A DNA stretch of 64,000 nucleotides from Streptomyces pristinaespiralis (GCF_001278075.1 NZ_CP011340.1:5201001-5265000); one strand, 5' to 3'; numbered from the stretch's first letter, positions 50,589 to 60,839 are shown. The notes: a model not told the origin generated them from the sequence alone. Program-made: numbers and translations.

Positions 50589-52186
50589 AGCGCACGACCA
50601 TCTCCCTGATCGCCGTCGCCACGGCCCTCGCCGCGGTGACCGGCGTCGCCTCGCTCACCGCACCGGACGGGGAGGCCACGACACAGGCCGTGGCCCCGGC
50701 CCGGTTGCCCGTCGAGCGTTCCAGCCTGCTCTGCCCGGCTCCCAGCAGCTCCGACCTCGCGGAGACGCGCTACACCTCCTTCACCCCGGTGATGAAGGAC
50801 GGCGCGGGCGCCAAGGAGGGCGCCACGGACGACGAGGCGGCGGGCGCCGGGGCGGACACGGCCGAGCTGCGGCCGTCCGCGGCCACGCTGGCCGATCCCG
50901 GGGCCGCGCCGGACAAGGACGGCGAGACCGAGAAGGACGGCGAGGGCACGGCGGAGGAGGACGGCGAGGCCGCGAAGCCCGCGTCCGACAAGCCTTTCCT
51001 GGCTCTCAAGGAGCCGGGCAGGCCCGTCTCGGCCGAGGAGAGCGGCGGCCAGGCCCCCGCGCTCGTCGGAACGGCCACCGGCCGCCTCGCCCCCGGGTGG
51101 ACCGCGCAGCAGACCACCTCGGTCTCCGCGGGCAGCGGCCGGGGCCTCCTCGGTGTCACCTGCACCGCACCGGACACGGACTTCTGGTTCCCCGGCGCCT
51201 CGCTGTCCGACAAGCGCCAGGACTATGTGCACCTGACCAACCCGGACGACACGGCCGCCGTCGTCGACGTCGAGCTCTACGGCAAGGACGGCGCTCTCAA
51301 GACCACCGTGGCCGAGGGCATCCCGGTTCCCGGCGGGGCCGGCCTGCCGGTCCTGCTGTCGACGCTGACCGCGGACCCGGCGGAGGACGTGACCGTTCAC
51401 GTCACCACCCGTACCGGCCGCGTCGGCGCCGTCGTGCGGTCCGCGGAGGAGGACAGCGGCAGCGACTGGCTGGCCGCCTCCGCCGACCCGGCGGGCACGG
51501 CCGTGCTGCCCGGCATCCCGGCGGACGCGACCTCCGTGCAGCTGGTGGCGTTCGCCCCCGGGGACGACGACGCGGAGCTGCAGGTGCGGCTGGCGGGTGC
51601 GACGGGGACCATCACCCCGGCCGGGGCGGAGACGCTCCACGTGAAGTCCGGGATGACGGCGAGCCTCGACCTGAAGGACGTCACCCGGGGCGAGGCCGGA
51701 TCGCTCGTCCTCAGCCCGGTCGAAGGCGGCCGGCCCACCCCGGTGGTGGCCGCGCTGCGTGTCGTGCGGGGCGAGGGCGACAAGAAGGAGGTCGCCTTCA
51801 TCCCGGCCGCCGCGCCGGTGGGGGAGCGCGCGACGGTGGCGGACAACCGGGCCAAGGGTTCCCAGCTGTCGCTCGTGGCGGCGGGGAAGGCCGCCGAGGT
51901 CAAGGTCACCGCGTCGGCGGGGACCGAGGGCGGTACACAGGTCGTCAAGACGTACTCGGTGAAGGCCGGGACGACGCTGGCCGTGCCCGCTCCGGTGCCG
52001 GCCGGGCTCAAGGGGTCCTACGCGCTCACGGTCGAGACGGTGTCCGGCGGGCCGGTGCACGCGTCACGGTCGCTGGAGATCGCCGAGGACGGCATTCCCA
52101 TGTTCACCGTGCAGACGCTGCCGGACGACCGCGGGATGGTGGCCGTGCCGGAGGCGGAACAGGATCTCTCCGTGCTGGACGACTGA
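50585..52186 (+). CDS. DUF5719 family secreted/anchored protein
   Basis: The 533-residue protein has an N-terminal membrane or signal segment (ISLIAVATALAAVTGVASL), an acidic low-complexity insert (about 75-130, Glu/Asp/Gly/Lys) and a beta-rich body with two cysteines bracketing it (LLCPAPS and VTCTAPDTDFWFPG). Its GTG start overlaps the stop of the giant glycosyltransferase (GTGA), so the two are translationally coupled and probably work together outside the membrane. The molecular role is unknown. Confidence 0.82.
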   Translation: MKRTTISLIAVATALAAVTGVASLTAPDGEATTQAVAPARLPVERSSLLCPAPSSSDLAETRYTSFTPVMKDGAGAKEGATDDEAAGAGADTAELRPSAATLADPGAAPDKDGETEKDGEGTAEEDGEAAKPASDKPFLALKEPGRPVSAEESGGQAPALVGTATGRLAPGWTAQQTTSVSAGSGRGLLGVTCTAPDTDFWFPGASLSDKRQDYVHLTNPDDTAAVVDVELYGKDGALKTTVAEGIPVPGGAGLPVLLSTLTADPAEDVTVHVTTRTGRVGAVVRSAEEDSGSDWLAASADPAGTAVLPGIPADATSVQLVAFAPGDDDAELQVRLAGATGTITPAGAETLHVKSGMTASLDLKDVTRGEAGSLVLSPVEGGRPTPVVAALRVVRGEGDKKEVAFIPAAAPVGERATVADNRAKGSQLSLVAAGKAAEVKVTASAGTEGGTQVVKTYSVKAGTTLAVPAPVPAGLKGSYALTVETVSGGPVHASRSLEIAEDGIPMFTVQTLPDDRGMVAVPEAEQDLSVLDD

Positions 52187-52249
52187 CGCGTTCGGGTGGC
52201 CGGCGCGCCCGGCCGCCGTTCGCCCCGCCGGTCCTCCCCGGACCCGCCG

Positions 52250-52678
52250 TCAGTCCTGCCCGTAGCGCGGGTCGACCGACTCCGGCGCCAGCCCTAGCAG
52301 CTCCGCGACCTGCTCGACGACCACTTCGTGCACAAGAAGTGCCCGTTCGTCGCGGTTCTTTGTCCGGATCTCGACGGGGCGCCGGTAGATCATGATCCGC
52401 GCGGGCCGGTCCTTGGCGGCCGGGACGGCACTTCCCAGGGGCACCGACTCGTCGGGCGAACCAGGGACCTCCAGGACCAGGAAGTCGACATCGGCCAGCT
52501 GCGGCCAGTGCCGTTCCAGCCGCTCCACCGAGTCCTGGACCAGGTCACGGAACGTCTCGGCACGGCTGGCCGAGAGCGGCACCTGCGGGGGAGCGACGGG
52601 GCCGCGCATGCCTCTTCCGTGGCGGTCACGGCGGCGGGGCCTCGGCTCTGCCGGTCGGGGGGGTACGGGACTGTCCAT
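52250..52678 (-). CDS. Metallopeptidase-family protein with incomplete zinc motif
   Basis: The 142-residue protein resembles the small zincin family (PF06262 type): FRDLVQDSVERLERHWPQLADVDFLVLEVPG, RIMIYRRPVEIR and RALLVHEVVVEQVAELLGL. The usual HExxH is reduced to HEVVV, so the second histidine is missing and proteolysis is doubtful. The start may be the ATG at 52678 or a GTG immediately before it. It converges with the DUF5719 gene (63-bp gap) and is divergent from the DUF3499 gene. Confidence 0.8.
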   Translation of the reverse strand: MDSPVPPRPAEPRPRRRDRHGRGMRGPVAPPQVPLSASRAETFRDLVQDSVERLERHWPQLADVDFLVLEVPGSPDESVPLGSAVPAAKDRPARIMIYRRPVEIRTKNRDERALLVHEVVVEQVAELLGLAPESVDPRYGQD

Positions 52679-52951
52679 CACTGACGCAGGGTAGCTCTCC
52701 GGGGCCCGCGGCGATCGTCTCCGGGCCGGGGGCGGCCGGCCTGTCGGCGATTGAGCATTTCGGCCAACGTTGAGCCCGATTCCACGACTCCCGCGATCGC
52801 CCCTCTCGCCTTAATTGATCTGATTCACTCCACCTCGTGACCGCGCGGTGCCCGGCAGTCCCGGGTGTGGTTCTCTCTCCGTGCAGGTCAGGCCAGTTGC
52901 CCGAACAGCCGATATGTCCGAAGTCACACCACGACACGGGGGAGTGACCTG

Positions 52952-53380
52952 GTGGAGAGTCGTCGCAGCCCGCTCAAGAGTGCGGTACCGTCCAACGTCG
53001 TGAGCCCTGTACGTCGCTGTTCGCGCACCGCGTGCGGCCGCCCTGCCGTCGCGACACTGACGTACGTCTATGCCGATTCGACTGCGGTCCTCGGTCCGCT
53101 CGCCACCTACGCCGAGCCCCACTGCTACGACCTGTGCGCCGAGCACAGCGAGCGGCTGACGGCGCCACGCGGCTGGGAGGTCGTCCGGCTCACCGACGGC
53201 TCCGCCCCGGCCCGCCCCAGCGGCGACGATCTCGAAGCGCTCGCGAACGCGGTGCGCGAGGCGGCACGGCCCCAGGGACGCACGGCGGAAGCGGGCGGCC
53301 AGGGCGGCCGGCGTTCCGCGGACCCCATGGAGGTCGCGCGCCGCGGCCACCTGCGGGTGCTGCGTTCCCCCGACTCCTGA
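52952..53380 (+). CDS. DUF3499 family protein
   Basis: The 142-residue actinobacterial protein has the conserved core RRCSRTACGRPAVATLTYVYADSTAVLGPLA, then EPHCYDLCAEHSERLTAPRGWEVVRL. The CxxxxC and CxxxC pairs could bind zinc. Its C-terminal third is variable. The GTG at 52952 has GGGGGAG upstream. The 273-bp gap before it, shared with the divergent metallopeptidase gene, contains the AT-rich TTAATTGATCTGATTCACT at 52812 and no other feature I can support. The gene precedes manB as in other streptomycetes. The function is unknown. Confidence 0.88.
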   Translation: MESRRSPLKSAVPSNVVSPVRRCSRTACGRPAVATLTYVYADSTAVLGPLATYAEPHCYDLCAEHSERLTAPRGWEVVRLTDGSAPARPSGDDLEALANAVREAARPQGRTAEAGGQGGRRSADPMEVARRGHLRVLRSPDS

Positions 53381-53509
53381 CCCCACCGGTCCTCCCGCCC
53401 GCTCCCGCCCCGTACGACGGCTTTGCGACGGGACGCGGTCCGCGCCCCGTGCCACGGCCCCGTGAGGGTAGTTTGAGGTGACCGCATGGACTTCAGAAGG
53501 GGTTGGGCC

Positions 53510-54871
53510 GTGGCTGCTGATCTGTCGCAGATCGTGAAGGCGTACGACGTCCGCGGGGTGGTGCCGGATCAGTGGGACGAGTCGCTCGCCGAACTGTTCG
53601 GCGCCGCCTTCGTCGAGGTGACGGGCGCGGACGGGATCGTCGTCGGCCACGACATGCGGCCGTCGTCGCCCGGCCTGTCGGGCGCCTTCGCACGCGGCGC
53701 GGCGGCCCGTGGCGCCGACGTCACCCTCATCGGACTGTGCTCGACGGACCAGCTGTACTTCGCGTCCGGCCACATGGGGCTCCCGGGCGCCATGTTCACC
53801 GCCTCGCACAACCCGGCGCAGTACAACGGCATCAAGATGTGCCGGGCGGGTGCCGCGCCCGTCGGCCAGGACACGGGCCTGGCCGACATCCGCCGGCTCG
53901 TGGAGACCTGGTCCGACGAGGGCGCCCCCGCCCCCGCCGGGACGCCGGGCACGGTGACCGAGCGCGACACGCTCACCGACTACGCCGAGCACCTGCTCTC
54001 GCTCGTCGACCTGTCCGCCATGCGTCCCCTGAAGGTCGTCGTGGACGCGGGCAACGGCATGGGCGGCCACACGGTTCCCACCGTCTTCGGCCCGCTCCCC
54101 GTCACGCTCGTCCCGATGTACTTCGAGCTGGACGGCACCTTCCCCAACCACGAGGCCAACCCGCTCGACCCGGCCAACATCGTCGACCTCCAGGCCCGCG
54201 TGCGCGAGGAGGGCGCGGACCTGGGCCTCGCCTTCGACGGCGACGCGGACCGCTGCTTCGTCGTGGACGAGCGGGGCGAGGGTGTCTCCCCGTCCGCGAT
54301 CACCGCCCTGGTGGCCGCCCGGGAGCTGGCCAAGCACCCCGGCGGCACGGTCATCCACAACCTGATCACCTCGTGGTCCGTGCCGGAGGTGGTCCGCGAG
54401 AACGGCGGCACGCCGGTGCGCACCAGGGTCGGGCACTCCTTCATCAAGGAGGAGATGGCCCGCACCGGGGCGATCTTCGGCGGCGAGCACTCGGCGCACT
54501 ACTACTTCCGCGACTTCTGGAACGCCGACACGGGCATGCTCGCCGCCCTCCATGTCCTCGCGGCGCTGGGTTCCCAGGACGGCACACTGTCCGACCTGGT
54601 CGCGCAGTACGACCGGTACGCGGCCTCCGGCGAGATCAACTCCAAGGTCGACGACCAGGCCGGCCGGGCGGCGGCGGTGAAGACCGCGTTCGCCGGCCGC
54701 GAGGGCGCCACGGCCGACGAGCTCGACGGGCTGACGGTCACCACCGCGGACTGGTGGTTCAACCTGCGCGCCTCGAACACGGAACCGCTGCTGCGGCTCA
54801 ACGTGGAGGCACGCGACGAGGCGACGATGGCCAAGATCCGCGACGAGGTCCTGGCGCTCGTACGGGCCTGA
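53510..54871 (+). CDS. manB: Phosphomannomutase/phosphoglucomutase
   Basis: The 453-residue alpha-D-phosphohexomutase has the phosphoserine loop FTASHNPAQYNG (Ser99), the metal-binding loop FDGDADRCF, the sugar-specificity loop GGEHSAHYYFRD and the phosphate loop RASNTEPLLRLN. It interconverts hexose 6- and 1-phosphates for GDP-mannose. The start is a GTG at 53510 (AADLSQIVKAYDVRG) rather than the upstream ATG. It leads the block Trm112-like, SIS isomerase, manA. Confidence 0.94.
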   Translation: MAADLSQIVKAYDVRGVVPDQWDESLAELFGAAFVEVTGADGIVVGHDMRPSSPGLSGAFARGAAARGADVTLIGLCSTDQLYFASGHMGLPGAMFTASHNPAQYNGIKMCRAGAAPVGQDTGLADIRRLVETWSDEGAPAPAGTPGTVTERDTLTDYAEHLLSLVDLSAMRPLKVVVDAGNGMGGHTVPTVFGPLPVTLVPMYFELDGTFPNHEANPLDPANIVDLQARVREEGADLGLAFDGDADRCFVVDERGEGVSPSAITALVAARELAKHPGGTVIHNLITSWSVPEVVRENGGTPVRTRVGHSFIKEEMARTGAIFGGEHSAHYYFRDFWNADTGMLAALHVLAALGSQDGTLSDLVAQYDRYAASGEINSKVDDQAGRAAAVKTAFAGREGATADELDGLTVTTADWWFNLRASNTEPLLRLNVEARDEATMAKIRDEVLALVRA

Positions 54872-54879
54872 ACCCACCG

Positions 54880-54911
54880 GCAGGGGTGGGGACGGACCTC
54901 CCCACTCCTGC
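54880..54911 (+). terminator. 13-bp hairpin after manB
   Basis: GCAGGGGTGGGGA (54880-54892) pairs with TCCCCACTCCTGC (54899-54911) with one mismatch around a 6-nt loop. It begins 9 nt after the stop. Confidence 0.6.
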
Positions 54912-55062
54912 CCGCCGGCCCACGCCGCCCCAGAACAAGCCGCACCCCGCCCCCCGGCGGTAGGCTGACGAGGCTTGATCCGCCACACCGTGAGCGCATG
55001 TCCGGCGCGAGCGCAACCGCTCCGTCGTCAGATGTGCGACATGCCGAAGGGACACCGCTGTC

Positions 55063-55245
55063 ATGCCGCTCGAAGCCGGCCTCCTGCAGATCCTCGCCTG
55101 CCCGGCCTGCCACGCCCCGCTCGACGACCGCACGGCAGCCGACACGCCCGAGCTGATCTGCACCGGCACGGATTGCGGCCTCGCCTACCCGGTGAGGGAC
55201 GGCATCCCCGTCCTCCTCGTCGACGAGGCCCGCCGCCCCGCGTAA
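55063..55245 (+). CDS. Trm112-like zinc-ribbon protein
   Basis: The 60-residue protein has CPACHAPLDDR then CTGTDCGLAYPVRDGIPVLLVDEA, the conserved Trm112/YcaR pattern. In other organisms it activates methyltransferases; in actinobacteria it lies in the mannose gene block. AAGGGA precedes the ATG. The SIS gene follows after 142 bp. Confidence 0.88.
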   Translation: MPLEAGLLQILACPACHAPLDDRTAADTPELICTGTDCGLAYPVRDGIPVLLVDEARRPA

Positions 55246-55387
55246 GGCGGCACCGACGGACGGCGGTGCGACGGACCACGGGCCCGGTACGACGGCGCCC
55301 GACAGGACCGGGACCCGCCGTCGAGGCCGCGTCCCGACAACCGCACAACACCCCCCGCACGCGTACGGCGATCGGAGGCCCACCCCC

Positions 55388-56527
55388 ATGCTCGACGAGT
55401 CACTCCTCGACGACCCGGACGCCTTGGCCCGTGCCGACCGCCGCGGCCTGCTCCGCGGCGCGGCCGAGGCCGGGGCCCGGGTGCGCACTGCCGCCAGGCA
55501 CGCGGACGAAGCAGGCATCGCACGGCTCGATCCCGACGGCCGGCCGCGGGCCGTCCTCGTCGCCGGCCCCGGTACCGCGGCCCTGGGCGTCGCGGACCTG
55601 ATCGGCGCCCTCGCCGGTGCCTCCGCCCCCGTCATCCCGCTCCGCCCCACCGGCGTCGCCCACGCGGCGGGCGCCCTGCGCTGGGCCCTGCCGGGCTGGG
55701 CGGGCTCCCTCGACCTGCTGCTCCTCACGACCACGGACGGCAGCGAACCCGGTCTCGCGCTGCTCGCCGAGCAGGCGTACCGGCGCGGCTGCACGGTCGT
55801 CGCCGTCGCCCCCCAGACCTCGCCGCTCTCGGAGGCGGTCGACGGGGTCCACGGACTGGTCGTCCCGATGGCCACCGCCCCGTACGAGGCGTACGAGGAG
55901 GCCCAGGCGGCCGCGCCCGGCGCTCTCTGGGCACTGTTCACGCCCCTCCTCGCGCTCCTCGACCGCCTCGGGCTGGTCGACGCGCCCCCGGAGACGCTCG
56001 CGAAGGTCGCGGACCGGCTCGACCGCACCGCCGAACGGTGCGGTCCCGCCATCGCCACCCACAGCAACCCGGCCAAGACCTTGGCCGCCGACCTCGCCGA
56101 ACGGCTCCCGCTCATCTGGACGGAAGGCGCGGGCGCCGGCCCGGCGGGCCGCCGCTTCGCCGCGGTCCTCGCCGAGCTCGCGGGCCGCCCCGCGCTCGCG
56201 GCCGAGCTGCCGGAGGCACTGCCGGCGCACGGAGTGCTCCTCGCCGGCGACTTCGCGTCGGGCGCCGACGAGGACGACTTCTTCCGCGACCGGGTCGACG
56301 AGCAGCAGGCGCTGCGTGCCCGCGTCGTACTGCTGCGCGACCGGCCGGCCGGCGGCCTCACCGCGGCACCCGCCGCCCGCGAACTGGCGCTCGGCCACGA
56401 CACGGCCGTCAGCGAGCTCGAACCGGAGGACGGCTCGCAGCTGGAGTCGATCGCCGAACTGCTCGCCGTCACCGACTTCGCCGCCGTGTACCTGGCCCTC
56501 GCGGGATCCGACAATCCGCACGAGTAG
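55388..56527 (+). CDS. SIS-domain phosphosugar isomerase
   Basis: The 379-residue protein has two SIS-like lobes (VLVAGPGTAALGVADLIGAL, LLLLTTTDGSEPGLALLAEQAYRRG; second lobe WTEGAGAGPAGRRFAAVLAELAGRPALAAELPEA). This is the dual phosphoglucose/phosphomannose isomerase fold of actinobacteria and archaea, immediately before manA. Whether it still isomerises fructose 6-phosphate/mannose 6-phosphate cannot be told. A GGAGG lies 11 nt before the ATG. Confidence 0.85.
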   Translation: MLDESLLDDPDALARADRRGLLRGAAEAGARVRTAARHADEAGIARLDPDGRPRAVLVAGPGTAALGVADLIGALAGASAPVIPLRPTGVAHAAGALRWALPGWAGSLDLLLLTTTDGSEPGLALLAEQAYRRGCTVVAVAPQTSPLSEAVDGVHGLVVPMATAPYEAYEEAQAAAPGALWALFTPLLALLDRLGLVDAPPETLAKVADRLDRTAERCGPAIATHSNPAKTLAADLAERLPLIWTEGAGAGPAGRRFAAVLAELAGRPALAAELPEALPAHGVLLAGDFASGADEDDFFRDRVDEQQALRARVVLLRDRPAGGLTAAPAARELALGHDTAVSELEPEDGSQLESIAELLAVTDFAAVYLALAGSDNPHE

Positions 56528-56581
56528 ACGTACAACGGCCGCACCCGCACCACGACGACCGACGAAGGACCAGGGAAGACC

Positions 56582-57760
56582 ATGGATCGCCTCGCCAACA
56601 CCGTGCGCCCCTACGCATGGGGGTCCACGACCGCCATCCCGGAGCTGCTCGGCGTCGCTCCCACCGGCGAGCCGCAGGCCGAGATGTGGATGGGAGCACA
56701 CCCGGGGGCACCGTCCCGCGTCACCCGCGGCGGCGAGGCGGAGCGCGCCCTGTCCGACGTGATCGCCGCCGCCCCCGAACGGGAGCTCGGCGACGCGGCC
56801 GTCGCCAAGTTCGGGCCTCGGCTGCCCTTCCTCCTCAAGCTCCTTGCCGCCGCCTCGCCCCTCTCCCTCCAGGTCCACCCCGATCTCGCCCAGGCCAGGG
56901 ACGGCTACGGCGCGGAGGAGAGCGCCGGGGTCCCCATCGACGCGCCGCACCGCAACTACAAGGACGCCAACCACAAGCCGGAACTGATCTGCGCGCTCAC
57001 GCCGTTCGACGGCCTCTGCGGTTTCCGCGCACCCGCCGCCGCGGCCGAACTGCTCGCCGGACTCGAGGTCGACTCCCTCAAGCCGTACGTCGACCTCCTG
57101 CACGCGCGGCCCGAGGACGCCGCCCTCCGCGAGGTGCTCACCGCCGTACTGACCGCGGACCCGCAGGAGATGGCTGCCTGTGTCGCGGAGGCAGCGGCCG
57201 CCGCCGAGCGGCTCGGCGGTGCTTACGCCCCGTACGCCGAGATCGCCCGCCACTACCCGGGTGACCCGGGCGTCATCGCGGCGATGTTGCTCAACCACAT
57301 CCGACTTCAGCCGGGAGAGGCGCTGTTCCTCGGCGCCGGTGTGCCGCACGCCTACCTCGACGGGCTCGGCGTCGAAATCATGGCCAACTCCGACAACGTG
57401 CTGCGCTGCGGTCTCACCCCCAAACACGTGGACGTCCCCGAACTCCTGCGCATCGTCCGGTTCGAGGCGACCGAACCCGCCGTGCTGCGCCCCGAGGCGT
57501 CACCCTCCGGCGAAGAGGTCTACGAGGCTCCCATCGACGAGTTCCGGCTGTCCCGCTACGTGCTCGCGCCCGACGCGGAGCCGCGCGACGTGACCGCGTC
57601 CACGCCGCAGATCCTGCTCTGCACCGCAGGCGGCGTCACGGCCGGTGAACTGAGGCTGGGACCGGGGGAGTCGGCGTTCGTGCCTGCCGGGGAGAAGGTG
57701 GAGATCTCGGGTACGGACGGCGGTCCCGGCACCGTCTTCCGCGCGACTGTGGTGGCCTGA
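56582..57760 (+). CDS. manA: Mannose-6-phosphate isomerase, class I
   Basis: The 392-residue cupin enzyme interconverts fructose 6-phosphate and mannose 6-phosphate. Zinc-site motifs are SLQVHPD, NHKPELICAL and VPHAYLDGLGVEIMANSDNVLRCGLTPKHVDVPELL. It closes the mannose block and is followed by a cation-efflux gene. Confidence 0.95.
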   Translation: MDRLANTVRPYAWGSTTAIPELLGVAPTGEPQAEMWMGAHPGAPSRVTRGGEAERALSDVIAAAPERELGDAAVAKFGPRLPFLLKLLAAASPLSLQVHPDLAQARDGYGAEESAGVPIDAPHRNYKDANHKPELICALTPFDGLCGFRAPAAAAELLAGLEVDSLKPYVDLLHARPEDAALREVLTAVLTADPQEMAACVAEAAAAAERLGGAYAPYAEIARHYPGDPGVIAAMLLNHIRLQPGEALFLGAGVPHAYLDGLGVEIMANSDNVLRCGLTPKHVDVPELLRIVRFEATEPAVLRPEASPSGEEVYEAPIDEFRLSRYVLAPDAEPRDVTASTPQILLCTAGGVTAGELRLGPGESAFVPAGEKVEISGTDGGPGTVFRATVVA

Positions 57761-57853
57761 GTCGGCACTGCTGACCGCTGCTGCGACAATGGCGCACCGC
57801 CGAGACCGTGCGCAGGACCGGTCGGCGTACGTACGAAGGGACATCGGGCAAGC

Positions 57854-58819
57854 ATGAGCGCGTCAGGCGGTACCAAGGCGATCGTGGCAGCACTCGCCGC
57901 GAACCTCGCAATCGCGGTGGCCAAATTCGTGGCGTTCCTCTTCAGTGGTTCGTCGTCGATGCTCGCCGAAAGCGTCCACTCGCTCGCCGACTCGGGCAAC
58001 CAGGGCCTGCTGCTGGTCGGCGGCAAGAAGGCCCAGCGGGAGGCGACCCCGCAACACCCCTTCGGGTACGGGCGCGAGCGCTACATCTATGCCTTCCTCG
58101 TCTCCATCGTGCTGTTCTCCGTCGGTGGCATGTTCGCCATCTACGAGGGCTACGAGAAGATCAAGCACCCGCACGAGATCGAGGCCTGGTACTGGCCGGT
58201 CGGCGTGCTCGTCTTCGCGATCATCGCCGAGACGTTCTCGTTCCGCACCGCCATCAAGGAGTCCAACTCGGTGCGCGGCAAACTGACCTGGACGCAGTTC
58301 GTGCGCCGGGCCAAGGCGCCCGAGCTTCCTGTGGTGCTCCTGGAGGACCTCGGCGCCCTGGTCGGTCTGATCCTCGCCCTCGGCGGCGTCGGCCTCGCGC
58401 TGCTCACGGGCGACGGCGTCTGGGACGGCATCGGCACCCTGTGCATCGGCGTCCTGCTCATCGCGATCGCCATCGTGCTCGCCGCGGAGACCAAGTCCCT
58501 GCTGCTGGGTGAGTCCGCGGGCACGGACGACATCGAGAAGATCAAGGCCGCCACGGTCGACGGCCGGACCGTCACCCGCATCATCCACATGCGCACCCTC
58601 CACCTCGGTCCCGAGGAACTGCTCGTCGCCGCGAAGATCGCCGTCGAGCAGCACGAGACCGCCGACGAGGTGGCGGAGGCCATCAACGCCGCTGAGGACC
58701 GCATCCGCGCGGCCGTGCCGATCGCGCGCGTGATCTACCTCGAGCCGGACATCTACGACGCGTCGGTCGCCGCCGGGGGCACCGACCCCGCCAAGTCGCC
58801 GGGCGGCTCCGGTCACTGA
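57854..58819 (+). CDS. Cation diffusion facilitator transporter
   Basis: The 321-residue CDF protein has six membrane segments and a cytoplasmic C-terminal domain. The metal motif in helix 2 is present ([20 protein letters not shown], His-x3-Asp). A second candidate lies in [17 protein letters not shown], where the usual His is absent. Such proteins export Zn or similar divalent metals in exchange for protons; the metal is not predictable. It ends before a strong terminator. Confidence 0.9.
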   Translation: MSASGGTKAIVAALAANLAIAVAKFVAFLFSGSSSMLAESVHSLADSGNQGLLLVGGKKAQREATPQHPFGYGRERYIYAFLVSIVLFSVGGMFAIYEGYEKIKHPHEIEAWYWPVGVLVFAIIAETFSFRTAIKESNSVRGKLTWTQFVRRAKAPELPVVLLEDLGALVGLILALGGVGLALLTGDGVWDGIGTLCIGVLLIAIAIVLAAETKSLLLGESAGTDDIEKIKAATVDGRTVTRIIHMRTLHLGPEELLVAAKIAVEQHETADEVAEAINAAEDRIRAAVPIARVIYLEPDIYDASVAAGGTDPAKSPGGSGH

Positions 58820-58841
58820 GCGGGCCGAACGCCGCACGGGG

Positions 58842-58897
58842 AAGGCCCCCGGACCGTGTGCCACCGGCGATGCCGGCGGCGCTGGTCCGGGGGCCTT
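58842..58897 (+). terminator. 14-bp stem hairpin after the CDF gene
   Basis: AAGGCCCCCGGACC (58842-58855) pairs perfectly with GGTCCGGGGGCCTT (58884-58897); a smaller GCCGGC-type structure fills the 28-nt loop. A TTGCC tail follows. Confidence 0.8.
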
Positions 58898-59381
58898 TGC
58901 CGTGCGCCGTACCTGGCAGGCCGTTCGGGTGCCTTGCCGTCGGGTGTGGCGTTGTCCTTACCGGAGACGCGGGCAGCCGGCACGCCCGCCGCCCGCTCGC
59001 CGGACTCGTCACGTGGTTCTCCTGACGCTCGCCCCGCCGCCGGCTCGTGCGGGTGGTCCCGGCCCGCCGGTGGGACGCCGGCACCGTCACAGGATTCCGG
59101 CCGGCTCCGAAGCCCGGAATCCTTGGGCCGGCCGCCTTCCGGCCCCGGGAGACTGGCCGGAACCCGTACCTGGGCGGGCTGGGGCCGGCTGGGCCGATCG
59201 GTGTAGATTCGTAACCAGTCAGACGTCGCTGCTGATGGCGGTCGGGCGGTCCCGCGCGGACCGGCCGAGGGAGAGAGGGCCTCCGACGGACTGTCCTGCG
59301 GACTCCCGGGCATTCGTATGCCTTGGCCGCCGCAGAGCCAGCCGTAACCACCCTCGACCCGAACCACGAGGAGCAGCTCGC
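58898..59381 (+). promoter_or_regulatory. Long upstream region of ahcY
   Basis: About 480 bp lie between the CDF terminator and ahcY. It holds a 9-bp perfect inverted repeat GGATTCCGG (59092-59100) / CCGGAATCC (59114-59122) and a -10-like TAGATT at 59204-59209. A predicted 5' leader of about 165 nt would follow. The frame is open into ahcY but does not look like protein. No known riboswitch was recognised by eye. Confidence 0.45.
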
Positions 59382-60839
59382 ATGTCGACTGTCGCCAATG
59401 GCCAGGACTTCAAGGTCGCCGACCTTTCCCTCGCCGCCTTCGGCCGCAAGGAGATCACTCTCGCCGAGCACGAGATGCCCGGCCTGATGTCGATCCGCAA
59501 GGAGTACGCCGAAGCCCAGCCGCTCGCCGGCGCGCGCATCACCGGCTCCCTGCACATGACCGTGCAGACCGCGGTCCTCATCGAGACCCTGGCCGCCCTG
59601 GGCGCCGAGGTCCGCTGGGCCTCCTGCAACATCTTCTCCACCCAGGACCACGCCGCCGCCGCCATCGCGGTCGGCCCGAACGGCACTCCCGAGAACCCGC
59701 AGGGCATCCCGGTCTTCGCCTGGAAGGGCGAGACGCTGGAGGAGTACTGGTGGTGCACGGAGCAGGCCCTGACCTGGCCGAACACCCCCACCGGCGGCCC
59801 GAACATGATCCTGGACGACGGCGGTGACGCGACCCTCCTGGTCCACAAGGGCGTCGAGTTCGAGAAGGCGGGCGCCGCTCCCGACCCGTCCACCGCGGAC
59901 AGCGAGGAGTACAGCCACATCCTCCGCCTGCTGAACCGCACTCTCACCGAGAACCCGCAGAAGTGGACGCAGCTGGCGTCCGAGATCCGCGGTGTGACGG
60001 AGGAGACCACGACGGGTGTGCACCGTCTCTACGAGATGCACCGTGACGGCACGCTGCTGTTCCCGGCGATCAATGTGAACGACGCGGTCACGAAGTCGAA
60101 GTTCGACAACAAGTACGGTTGCCGGCACTCGTTGATCGACGGCATCAACCGTGCCACCGACGTCCTGATCGGCGGCAAGACGGCGGTCGTGTGCGGTTAC
60201 GGCGATGTGGGCAAGGGCTGTGCGGAGTCGCTGCGCGGTCAGGGCGCGCGGGTGATCATCACGGAGATCGACCCGATCTGCGCGCTGCAGGCGGCGATGG
60301 ACGGCTACCAGGTGACCACGCTGGACGAGGTGGTGGAGAGCGCGGACATCTTCATCACCACGACCGGCAACAAGGACATCATCATGGCCTCGGACATGGC
60401 CCGGATGAAGCACCAGGCGATCGTGGGCAACATCGGGCACTTCGACAACGAGATCGACATGGCCGGTCTGGCGCAGCTGCCGGGTGTGGTGAAGGACGAG
60501 GTCAAGCCGCAGGTCCACACCTGGACGTTCCCCGACGGCAAGGTCCTGATCGTGCTGTCCGAGGGGCGTCTGCTGAACCTGGGCAACGCGACCGGTCACC
60601 CCTCCTTCGTGATGTCCAACTCGTTCGCGGACCAGACCCTGGCGCAGATCGAGCTGTTCACGAAGCCGCAGGAGTACCCGACCGACGTCTACGTGCTGCC
60701 CAAGCACCTGGACGAGAAGGTCGCCCGGCTCCACCTGGACGCCCTCGGGGTCAAGCTGACCACCCTGCGCCCGGAGCAGGCCGCCTACATCGGCGTCGAG
60801 GTCGAGGGTCCGTACAAGCCGGACCACTACCGCTACTGA
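59382..60839 (+). CDS. ahcY: S-adenosylhomocysteine hydrolase
   Basis: The 485-residue enzyme splits S-adenosylhomocysteine into adenosine and homocysteine in the methyl cycle. The motifs [65 protein letters not shown] and the NAD site [21 protein letters not shown] are intact, ending in [13 protein letters not shown] lies 10 nt before the ATG. An 11-bp tandem duplication spans its stop codon. Confidence 0.97.
   Translation: MSTVANGQDFKVADLSLAAFGRKEITLAEHEMPGLMSIRKEYAEAQPLAGARITGSLHMTVQTAVLIETLAALGAEVRWASCNIFSTQDHAAAAIAVGPNGTPENPQGIPVFAWKGETLEEYWWCTEQALTWPNTPTGGPNMILDDGGDATLLVHKGVEFEKAGAAPDPSTADSEEYSHILRLLNRTLTENPQKWTQLASEIRGVTEETTTGVHRLYEMHRDGTLLFPAINVNDAVTKSKFDNKYGCRHSLIDGINRATDVLIGGKTAVVCGYGDVGKGCAESLRGQGARVIITEIDPICALQAAMDGYQVTTLDEVVESADIFITTTGNKDIIMASDMARMKHQAIVGNIGHFDNEIDMAGLAQLPGVVKDEVKPQVHTWTFPDGKVLIVLSEGRLLNLGNATGHPSFVMSNSFADQTLAQIELFTKPQEYPTDVYVLPKHLDEKVARLHLDALGVKLTTLRPEQAAYIGVEVEGPYKPDHYRY

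Noticed and set aside
59216..59381. Short frame ATG-CCT-TGG-CCG before ahcY as a leader peptide
   Set aside because: Only 9 codons, no relevant amino-acid run and no ribosome site.
58898..59381. In-frame 5' extension of ahcY to 58902
   Set aside because: The added 160 residues are Arg/Pro-rich with no homology; [16 protein letters not shown] is the normal start and has a ribosome site.
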